Below are positions 55,301 to 62,064 of a DNA stretch of 64,000 nt, piece after piece. The notes beneath the pieces are model-generated. The model was not told where the DNA came from, did not search any database, and was given only the letters and a program-made list of their open reading frames with translations. The stretch comes from Ligilactobacillus faecis (GTDB taxonomy: Bacteria > Bacillota > Bacilli > Lactobacillales > Lactobacillaceae): assembly GCF_029889745.1 (NCBI RefSeq), contig NZ_CP123639.1:1655501-1719500 (forward strand), in the 5' to 3' direction. Numbering within the stretch: the first letter of the stretch is position 1; the number at the start of each line of letters is the position of its first letter. Both the position numbers and the translations under genes were made by a program.

Positions 55301-55760
55301 GTGGATCCCTCCGTTCTCGTTCTTTTACTACCCAAAGATATCTTTTTATAGCTTTTTATTAACCGCTTACAACTAAAGTATACCATTTATTTTTAAAATA
55401 GTGTACAAGATCAAGCTTTGGAAATATCCAAGGCTTTTATATTTTGTCTGCAGCTGATATACTTTAGTCACTTAGTTGATCTTAAGATTATTTTTGAGAT
55501 TTTGTGCTTGATTAATACTTTTTCGATAAACATTTCAATTTCTTTCAGCGTGCTATCTATCTGGTAGGGCGTTTTTCAGTGCATCCCTGAGACGTGTTAT
55601 AATAGCTAGCTGAAATGAGTTCTAGAATTTATAGAAATTGCTAAGAAACCTCTTGTAAATAACAGACTAGTAGTATATGACTTTTAATTGCGATATGACA
55701 GCTTGGTTCAAAATAATAAGGTGAGATTCGCCCAACTATTGGTCGATACTAAAAACAAAA
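55301..55760. other. 460-base intergenic region upstream of rplU
   Basis: No intact gene is seen. A TATAAT stands at 55598-55603, followed by about 150 bases that could be transcribed into the rplU leader. On the minus strand at about 55470-55580 a short frame (DSTLKEIEMFIEKV) looks like a decayed coding remnant. Nothing else is supported. Confidence 0.35.
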
Positions 55761-55765
55761 AATAG

Positions 55766-55794
55766 TTGACGCAAGTCTTAAAGTTTGATATTAT
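55766..55794 (+). promoter_or_regulatory. rplU promoter
   Basis: TTGACG (55766-55771), a 17-base spacer and TATTAT (55789-55794). Confidence 0.75.
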
Positions 55795-55801
55795 ATTGTC
55801 G

Positions 55802-55902
55802 TTGTATTTGTGCATGCCACAACTGCAACCGCACGTTTTAAGTTTAAGTGCTCGATGAGCCACTACATTACGGCGAGTCTAAGTAAACTACAAGGAGGTG
55901 CA
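55802..55902 (+). ncRNA. Probable L21 ribosomal-protein leader
   Basis: The roughly 100-base untranslated leader before rplU contains ordered stems and the usual place and size of the L21 autoregulatory leader of Firmicutes, ending at the AAGGAGGTG site. Assignment is by position and general form, not by a matched covariance model. Confidence 0.45.
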
Positions 55903-55907
55903 CATTA

Positions 55908-56216
55908 ATGTACGCAATCATTCAAACAGGCGGTAAGCAACTTAAAGTAGAAGCTGGTCAAGCTATCTACGTTGAAAAGTTGGCTGCTGAAGCAGGTGAA
56001 AAAGTAACTTTCGACAAAGTTGTTTTAGTCGGTGGTGAAAACACAGTGATCGGTACACCTTTCGTTGAAGGTGCAACTGTTGAAGGTACTGTTGAAAAGC
56101 AAGGTCGTGCTAAGAAAGTTGTTACTTTCAAGTACAAACCTAAGAAACATCAACATACAAAACAAGGTCATCGTCAACCTTACACAAAGGTCGTTATCGA
56201 TGCTATCAACGCATAA
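55908..56216 (+). CDS. rplU: 50S ribosomal protein L21
   Basis: L21 is a primary 23S rRNA binder. The 102-residue protein starts [17 protein letters not shown] and ends with [17 protein letters not shown], typical of L21. It has a very strong AAGGAGGTG site, identical to that of rpmA. Its codons avoid the G-ATC pattern common elsewhere, as expected for a highly expressed gene. It leads the rplU-prp-rpmA operon. Confidence 0.97.
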   Translation: MYAIIQTGGKQLKVEAGQAIYVEKLAAEAGEKVTFDKVVLVGGENTVIGTPFVEGATVEGTVEKQGRAKKVVTFKYKPKKHQHTKQGHRQPYTKVVIDAINA

Positions 56217-56239
56217 TTAATGCGAAAGTAGGCGTTTAG

Positions 56240-56563
56240 ATGATACATGCACATATTACTCAACGTGACGGGATGATCACCGGCTTTGAAATATCTGGGC
56301 ATGCTGACTCCGGCGCGTATGGACAGGATATCGTTTGTGCGGCTGTTTCGGTACTAGCGATCAATACGATCAATAGTTTAGAAAAGCTTTTACAAATGAA
56401 ACTTGATCTAGTCTCAAACGAAGCTGAAGGTGGCTACTTAAAGTTGACTTTAGCTAAGAAAGACCAGCAAGATCCGAAAGCGCAACTTCTCTTAGAGAGC
56501 TTTAAGCTCGGGCTGACAGATGTGGCGCAGAGTTATCAAGAATATATAACTGTAGATAAATAA
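56240..56563 (+). CDS. prp: Ribosomal-processing cysteine protease Prp
   Basis: Prp cleaves the N-terminal extension of L27 in Firmicutes. The 107-residue protein has the conserved GHA motif in [23 protein letters not shown] with catalytic His and Cys. It lies between rplU and rpmA as usual. The neighbouring L27 carries the matching cleavage site. The ribosome binding site is weak compared with the ribosomal genes, which would keep the protease at low level. Confidence 0.95.
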   Translation: MIHAHITQRDGMITGFEISGHADSGAYGQDIVCAAVSVLAINTINSLEKLLQMKLDLVSNEAEGGYLKLTLAKKDQQDPKAQLLLESFKLGLTDVAQSYQEYITVDK

Positions 56564-56589
56564 TTCTGATTCAAGGAGGTGCACGAACT

Positions 56590-56871
56590 ATGTTAATGAA
56601 CTTACAATTCTTTGCTCATAAAAAGGGTGGTGGTTCCACTTCTAACGGTCGTGACTCACGTTCTAAGCGTTTAGGCGCAAAGAGCGCTGACGGTCAAACA
56701 GTTAACGGTGGTGCTATCTTATACCGTCAACGTGGTACACGTATTTACCCAGGTGTTAACGTTGGTATGGGTGGCGACAACACATTATTTGCTAAAGTGG
56801 CTGGCGTTGTTAAATTTGAACGCAAAGGTCGCGATAAAAAGCAAGTTTCTGTTTACCCAGTTGCTGAATAA
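56590..56871 (+). CDS. rpmA: 50S ribosomal protein L27 with Prp-cleaved leader
   Basis: L27 reaches the peptidyl transferase centre with its N-terminus. The 93-residue precursor begins [16 protein letters not shown]; Prp cuts after LQFF to expose AHKKG. The rest ([30 protein letters not shown]) is typical. ATG 56590 is eight bases after AAGGAGGTG. Confidence 0.97.
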   Translation: MLMNLQFFAHKKGGGSTSNGRDSRSKRLGAKSADGQTVNGGAILYRQRGTRIYPGVNVGMGGDNTLFAKVAGVVKFERKGRDKKQVSVYPVAE

Positions 56872-56884
56872 TCAGTTGACTTAG

Positions 56885-56926
56885 AAAACGTCCTATCTCT
56901 TGTCTAGCAAGGGATAGGGCGTTTTT
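56885..56926 (+). terminator. rplU-prp-rpmA terminator
   Basis: A long stem (56885-56902 with 56908-56925, with G-U pairs) ends in T6. Confidence 0.85.
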
Positions 56927-57115
56927 TGTTTTTTCTTTAGAAATTTCCTCAATGCTTTTTGACTACAATTTGATTACGATGAGTTGCGTATGCATTCGTA
57001 AGTTTCGTGTGAGTGCTTAAGGCTTAGCTCAGCAAGGTACTAAAAAAGATGTGTTATAATAAAAAAATTAAGAACAACGCGTGAGTGTTATTTTACATAG
57101 AAAGTTTGAAGTATA

Positions 57116-58009
57116 ATGAAAGAAACAAAAGTTTTTGAACAAGGTAAGAGTAAGTGGTATCAGATCCGGAAAAACGACTTGCCAACGATCGCAAGTTTAC
57201 GGGCCGACGGGCTTGATCCTGAGATCTTGGCTTATGCGATCGATGAAGATGAAAATGCACACGTTGAGTATGATGCTGAGTCGGGCACTTTACTGCTCGT
57301 CTTTAACGTCCCCAAAAAAGACGATACTTTATACGAAGCTAGCCCGATCGCTTTTATCGTCACAAAGGACGCAGTCTATAGTTTTACGACCGACTATACC
57401 GACTATATCAATGATTTTATCTCTGGTTTACTCAGTAACGAACCTGAACTAAGTAAACTCAGTCTCGTGTTTAAAACTTTGTATCTATGTGTGCACGCTT
57501 ATTTTCCGATCATCAAAGATGTCAATAAAAAACGGGCGTATTTAACGACAAAATTAAAGAGTAAAGCTACCAAGCATAACTTACTCGAGCTTTCTGATCT
57601 GGGGATCGGGCTAGTTTATATCGTAACTGCGATCGATCAAAATGATCTTTTATTGAACCAACTGAGTAAGCTTGGCTTTTATAAAGATCTGACTGAATCT
57701 GAAAAAGAACGTTTAGAAGACGCTCAGATCGAAGCCGACCAAGTTGTAGCGATGGCGCGGGTCGCCGATCAGATCTTAGACGAAGTCGCAGCAACGTATA
57801 ATAATCTGTTGAATAATAATTTAAATGAGACGATGCGCCTTTTGACGATCTGGTCGCTTTTACTGACTGTCCCGACGATCGTGACTGGTTTTTTTGGGAT
57901 GAATGTCTTATTACCGTTCAAAGATAGTCCATTTGGCTGGATCTTTATTTTGCTCATCAGCTTGATCTTGTCACTTGGATTACTATTTACGATCTTAAGG
58001 AGTATTTAG
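57116..58009 (+). CDS. corA: CorA-family divalent cation transporter
   Basis: The 297-residue protein has a large cytosolic alpha/beta domain, a long helix, and two C-terminal membrane helices with the signature GMN in GFFGMNVLLPF. CorA proteins are pentameric channels for Mg2+ or Co2+. The window also holds mgtE, so two Mg2+ routes exist. The start ATG 57116 has only a weak site (GAAAG). A TnpB element lies directly downstream. Confidence 0.93.
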   Translation: MKETKVFEQGKSKWYQIRKNDLPTIASLRADGLDPEILAYAIDEDENAHVEYDAESGTLLLVFNVPKKDDTLYEASPIAFIVTKDAVYSFTTDYTDYINDFISGLLSNEPELSKLSLVFKTLYLCVHAYFPIIKDVNKKRAYLTTKLKSKATKHNLLELSDLGIGLVYIVTAIDQNDLLLNQLSKLGFYKDLTESEKERLEDAQIEADQVVAMARVADQILDEVAATYNNLLNNNLNETMRLLTIWSLLLTVPTIVTGFFGMNVLLPFKDSPFGWIFILLISLILSLGLLFTILRSI

Positions 58010-58154
58010 CTATTGTCGAAAGTGTATTAAGATATAATCAAATACGATATAACTTATCCGTTTTGGTTACGGATGGTTTGAAAGACTATGTAAGGTCTAT
58101 AATATTTAGTAAGTATTGTTCCTGTATTTTATTGTTGTTCAGGTAAGATAGTGA

Positions 58155-59339
58155 ATGATGATTCTTTGGAAGGTAGTGAAGAGCTTGATACAGGTTCAGA
58201 AAATAAAACTTTATCCAAATCAAACTATGAGAAAAATTCTCGATGATTTATGTAATTATCGGAGATATTGTTGGAATCAAGGTTTAGCTTTGTGGAATGA
58301 TATGTATGAAACTTCGCTAATTCTAAATGATAAGAAGTTGTATCCAAGTGAACGCAAGGTCCGTGATGAATTAGTAGCTAATAAAGAAGATTGGCAATAT
58401 CACTTATCTGCTCGTTGTTTACAATTAGCGATCTCTGATCTAGGTAAAGCTTGGAAAAACTTTTTTAATAAATCTATGTCTAATTGGGGCAAACCAAAAT
58501 TTAAGTCTAAGAAAGCTCCTAGACAAGGTTTTAAAACTGATAGGGCTAAGATCATCAATGGGAAATTACGTCTAGATAAACCTCTAGGGATCAAAAGTTG
58601 GTATGATATTAGATTCAAAGGTGCTAAGAACTTAGAGGGTGAATTAAAAGTTGTTTCAATTTACTGTGAAAATGGTAAATATTGGGCGAGTTTGCCTTTT
58701 GAGGTCGAGATAAAAAAGAAAGATAAAGCCCACTCGAACACCGCGGTTGACGTCAACGTTGGACATCTAAACTATACAAATGGTAAGGTAAACACCTTGC
58801 CCGATAATTTGAAACGACTCTATAAACGTATCAAGTATTATCGAAGAAAATTAGCTAGAAAACGTGTTGTGAATGGTAAAAAAGCTACTAAAACAAATAA
58901 TTACGTTAAGACGAGAGCCAAGTTACAACGTGATCATCGTAAAATAGCCAATATCCAGCATGACATTATCCAAAAATTTACCACAGAATTAGTCATTAAT
59001 TACGACCAGATAGTGATCGAAGATCTAGAAGTAAAGAAAATGCAGATGACACATGTTGCTTCTAAAGGACTCCAACGTTCATTATTCGGCTACTTTAGAC
59101 AAGTATTGACTTATAAGGTTGAATGGTATGATAAAAAAGTAGTTTTAGCTGATAAATACTATCCGAGCACCCAACGTTGTTCTAAGTGTGGCTTCATTAA
59201 GACTGGTGAAGATAAAGTTGGTCTTAATGGTAATCAAAAGCATAGAACTAAGCATGATGAATATATTTGTTATGAATGTGGTGCGATCATGGATCGAGAT
59301 GAAAATGCAGTAGCTAATCTTTTAGCTTTATTAAATTAA
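58155..59339 (+). CDS. tnpB: RNA-guided nuclease TnpB
   Basis: The 394-residue protein shows an N-terminal HTH/REC part (KLYPNQTMRKILDDL), a RuvC core with Asp199 (AVDVNVG), Glu289 (IVIEDLEV) and the DRD motif at 380-382, and a zinc finger CSKC/CYEC (342-345, 372-375). All catalytic residues are present, so it is likely active. TnpB proteins cut DNA guided by the omega RNA from the element's right end. Alternative starts are GTG 58176 and TTG 58185; the latter gives the usual N-terminus IQVQKIKLYP. Confidence 0.9.
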   Translation: MMILWKVVKSLIQVQKIKLYPNQTMRKILDDLCNYRRYCWNQGLALWNDMYETSLILNDKKLYPSERKVRDELVANKEDWQYHLSARCLQLAISDLGKAWKNFFNKSMSNWGKPKFKSKKAPRQGFKTDRAKIINGKLRLDKPLGIKSWYDIRFKGAKNLEGELKVVSIYCENGKYWASLPFEVEIKKKDKAHSNTAVDVNVGHLNYTNGKVNTLPDNLKRLYKRIKYYRRKLARKRVVNGKKATKTNNYVKTRAKLQRDHRKIANIQHDIIQKFTTELVINYDQIVIEDLEVKKMQMTHVASKGLQRSLFGYFRQVLTYKVEWYDKKVVLADKYYPSTQRCSKCGFIKTGEDKVGLNGNQKHRTKHDEYICYECGAIMDRDENAVANLLALLN

Positions 59340-59450
59340 AAAAGATAACGGGGTGGGCTACACCCTTAGGCTATCAGAGCTAGTCAATGTCATTACCCTC
59401 TTGTTAGGATATGGGAATACTAGCGTTGACGGTAGTAAATAAATTAGGAA
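59300..59450 (+). ncRNA. Probable omega RNA (3' end of tnpB and right end)
   Basis: The 3' end of tnpB and the 110 bases after it contain the GGGTG/CACCC hairpin and further short stems, the usual position of the guide RNA scaffold. The guide itself would be the sequence just past the right end, about 59440-59470. The boundary is not determined. Confidence 0.5.
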
Positions 59451-59472
59451 AGGAAAAGCTATATTTCTTTCT

Positions 59473-59507
59473 CAAATATGATCATTTGCTACATATGATC
59501 ATATTTG
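59473..59507 (+). promoter_or_regulatory. 13-bp inverted repeat at the response regulator promoter
   Basis: CAAATATGATCAT (59473-59485) and ATGATCATATTTG (59495-59507) are perfect inverted repeats nine bases apart. They straddle the -35 box, so they may be an operator, possibly for autoregulation. Confidence 0.5.
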
Positions 59508-59514
59508 TTTATAT
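59486..59514 (+). promoter_or_regulatory. Promoter of the two-component system
   Basis: TTGCTA (59486-59491), a 17-base spacer and TTATAT (59509-59514), 18 bases before the ATG. Confidence 0.5.
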
Positions 59515-59531
59515 TTATATAGCAGGATCAA

Positions 59532-60239
59532 ATGAAACAGACCGTTTTTATTGTAGAAGACGACCAAACGATCGCACAAGTCATCAGTGACAAATTAACT
59601 TCATGGGGACTCGAGTGTGTTTGTGTGACTGATTTTCAAAATGTCAGTGAACAATGTTTAGCCTTAGCTCCGCAGTTAGTTTTAATGGATATCTCGCTTC
59701 CATATTTCAATGGTTTTCACTGGTGTCAAGAGATCCGAAAGCACTCAAACGTGCCGTTGATCTTTATCTCTTCGGCTTCTGATCAGATGAATCAGATCAT
59801 GGCGATGAATCTAGGTGCCGACGATTTTATCGTCAAACCATTTGAGTTGGAACTCTTGAATGCTAAAGTTCAAGCGCTTTTGCGCCGCAGTTATGAATAT
59901 ACGAATGAGATCAATGAAAATAACTATACCTTTGCTAAAACGCAATTTGACCTTGAAAAAAATACGTTGACTAATCAACAAGGAGCAGTCGAATTAACGC
60001 CAACTGAAGCTAAGATCTTTTTAGTTTTAGTCAAAGCTAAAGGCCAGCTCGTTCCTAAAAGTCAGATCGTTGAAGCGCTATGGCAAGATGATAGTTTTAT
60101 CGACAATAATACGTTAGCTGTCAATTTGACACGGATCCGAAAAAAATTAGCACAACTAGGCTTGGCTGAACTCATCAAAACAGTCAAGGGAAAGGGGTAC
60201 ATCCTTGAAGAAAGTGGGTCTGATCAACTTCCTTTATGA
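59532..60239 (+). CDS. OmpR-family response regulator, BceR-like
   Basis: The 235-residue protein has a receiver domain with the phospho-Asp in LVLMDISLPYFNG and a C-terminal winged helix (ELTPTEAKIFLVLVKAKGQLV). It is followed by an intramembrane-sensing kinase and a Bce-type transporter, so it most likely senses cell-wall-active peptides through the transporter and activates the transporter operon. Its end overlaps the kinase start by 35 bases. Confidence 0.92.
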   Translation: MKQTVFIVEDDQTIAQVISDKLTSWGLECVCVTDFQNVSEQCLALAPQLVLMDISLPYFNGFHWCQEIRKHSNVPLIFISSASDQMNQIMAMNLGADDFIVKPFELELLNAKVQALLRRSYEYTNEINENNYTFAKTQFDLEKNTLTNQQGAVELTPTEAKIFLVLVKAKGQLVPKSQIVEALWQDDSFIDNNTLAVNLTRIRKKLAQLGLAELIKTVKGKGYILEESGSDQLPL

Positions 60240-61182
60240 TCATAAAAGTCTTTATTTGATCTGGGGAGCCTTGCTTTTGATCGAAGTTTTAGTGTTGTAT
60301 CTTTATGATCAACCGCAGATCATCTTTTGGGATACATTACTTTTTAGCGCTTTTGTGATCTTGCTCGCCTCTTGTATCAAATGGTTTCATTGGCAAAAAA
60401 AGCTCCGCCAACTAAATTTATTGAGAGATAATTTTTCGAGTGAACTTCTCCCCAAGAGCCAAGATCAACGAGAACAACTTTATCAAATGATCGCGCGTAA
60501 CTTAGAACAACAACTGATCACCGAAAATGAACAAGATCGCTTGCAAAAACAAGCGATGTTAGATGATTTTGGGATCTGGCTTCATCAAGTCAAAACGCCA
60601 GTTGCCGCGCTAGACCTATTGATCCAGGCAAACGGACGTGATCCAAAGATGCGGGCAGAGCTATTCAAGATCAATGAGTATCTACAGCTCATGCTCAACT
60701 ATTTACGACAAAATCTGGACAAGAGCGATCTAGTCTTTGAAAAAGTCTCGTTAGCACACTTGACGCGCTCCGTTTTGAAAAAATATGCGCTCTTCTTTTC
60801 TGAAAAAGATATCTCATTAGTTTTTAAAGGCGATGATCCGTGGGTCAATACCGATAAAAAATGGCTCGTCTTTATTTTGGAGCAGATCATCTTTAATGCG
60901 CTCAAATATACGGAACATGGGACGATCACCGTGACACTTACAGAAAATGAATTACAACTGAGCGATACTGGGATCGGGATCAGAGCCGAAGAACTCCCGC
61001 GTGTCTTTGAAAAAGGCTATACCGGCTATAATGGACGGAAAGATCAACGTGCCAGTGGCTTAGGCCTTTATTTATCCAAACAAGTTGCTAAAAAACTTGG
61101 CTGTACGATCGCTTTGACTTCGACTGTTGGTCAAGGAACGACAGTCACATTACGTTTTCCCAAAAAACAAAACTTTGACTAA
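60205..61182 (+). CDS. Intramembrane-sensing histidine kinase, BceS-like
   Basis: The 325-residue kinase has two N-terminal membrane helices with almost no extracellular loop, then a DHp helix with the phospho-His in FGIWLHQVKTPVA, an N box FNALKYTEHG, the G boxes SDTGIGI and GLGLYLSK. Lack of a sensor domain is typical of BceS-type kinases that take the signal from their ABC transporter. The TTG start follows AAAGGGG. It overlaps the regulator gene. Confidence 0.92.
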   Translation: MKKVGLINFLYDHKSLYLIWGALLLIEVLVLYLYDQPQIIFWDTLLFSAFVILLASCIKWFHWQKKLRQLNLLRDNFSSELLPKSQDQREQLYQMIARNLEQQLITENEQDRLQKQAMLDDFGIWLHQVKTPVAALDLLIQANGRDPKMRAELFKINEYLQLMLNYLRQNLDKSDLVFEKVSLAHLTRSVLKKYALFFSEKDISLVFKGDDPWVNTDKKWLVFILEQIIFNALKYTEHGTITVTLTENELQLSDTGIGIRAEELPRVFEKGYTGYNGRKDQRASGLGLYLSKQVAKKLGCTIALTSTVGQGTTVTLRFPKKQNFD

Positions 61183-61225
61183 GCTCGTTAAACTTACAAA
61201 ATCGTAAGGTTAACGAGCTTTTTGT
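61181..61225 (+). terminator. Terminator after the kinase gene
   Basis: A 17-bp nearly perfect stem (61181-61197 with 61204-61220) is followed by T5. It separates the two-component genes from the transporter genes, which need their own promoter near 61230-61260. Confidence 0.85.
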
Positions 61226-61296
61226 AAGTGGTCGTTAGGCGTTTACCTTGGTATGCTTAATATATCAAGAGATGAGATAGAAAAGGGGTCATAAAC

Positions 61297-62052
61297 ATGG
61301 AAGAATTATTAAAAGTTGAACACGCACGTAAAGTTTATCAAAGTCGTTTCAAAGGCGTGCAAGTCGAAGCTTTGAAAGATATCCAATTAGAAGTAAAGCA
61401 AGGTGAATATACTGCGATCATGGGTGAATCTGGTTCAGGTAAAAGTACTTTGCTAAATATGATCGCAACGTTAGATAAACCAACTTCAGGGCATATTTAC
61501 TTGAACGGTGACGATCTAACACAGATCAAAGACAAACAAGCTGCTGCTTTTCGGCGTGAGCATTTAGGTTTTGTCTTTCAAGATTTCAACTTGTTAGATA
61601 CGCTCTCAGTCAAAGATAATATTTTATTACCACTCGTGTTATCTAAAAAAGATATCAAACAGATGAAAGCTAAAGTTCAAAAGCTCGCAACTGAGCTTTT
61701 GATCGATAATTTATTAGAAAAATATCCGTATGAACTTTCAGGCGGTCAACGCCAACGGGTCGCGGTGGCGCGGGCGCTGATCACTGAACCAGATCTTTTG
61801 TTAGCCGATGAACCAACAGGCGCACTTGATTCTAAGACTTCTGATCAACTGCTCGATACGTTTGAAGCGATCAACCAAAACGGGCAAACGATCTTGATGG
61901 TGACCCATAGTTCTTTGGCTGCTAGTCGAGCAAAACGCGTTTTATTCATCAAAGATGGGATCGTCTATCACCAACTTTATCGCGGTGAACTCTCCAAGCA
62001 AGCTTTCTTAGAAAAGATCACAGCTACGATGACGTCGCTACTACCACGCTAA
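61297..62052 (+). CDS. Bce-type ABC transporter ATP-binding protein
   Basis: The 251-residue ATPase of the MacB/LolD type has Walker A GESGSGKST, Q-loop FVFQDFNLLDTL, signature LSGGQRQRVAVARAL and Walker B LLADEPTGALD. It works with the permease that follows 12 bases later. Such BceA proteins power removal of bacitracin, nisin or similar peptides from lipid II cycle targets. The peptide recognised here is unknown. Confidence 0.93.
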   Translation: MEELLKVEHARKVYQSRFKGVQVEALKDIQLEVKQGEYTAIMGESGSGKSTLLNMIATLDKPTSGHIYLNGDDLTQIKDKQAAAFRREHLGFVFQDFNLLDTLSVKDNILLPLVLSKKDIKQMKAKVQKLATELLIDNLLEKYPYELSGGQRQRVAVARALITEPDLLLADEPTGALDSKTSDQLLDTFEAINQNGQTILMVTHSSLAASRAKRVLFIKDGIVYHQLYRGELSKQAFLEKITATMTSLLPR

Positions 62053-62064
62053 GGGGGTGAGAAG

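Larger units (their letters stand above)
58040..59455 (+). mobile_element. IS200/IS605-type element with tnpB only (approximate ends)
   Basis: A tnpB gene is flanked by a small hairpin on the left (58056-58060 with 58070-58074) and a structured right end after the stop (GGGTG-GGCTA-CACCC near 59352-59366). No tnpA transposase is present, so the element would need a TnpA in trans. The exact ends are not certain. Confidence 0.65.

Noticed and set aside
55467-55580. Small minus-strand gene upstream of rplU
   Set aside because: The frame has an upstream stop, only an internal ATG and no ribosome binding site; it is listed only as a possible remnant.
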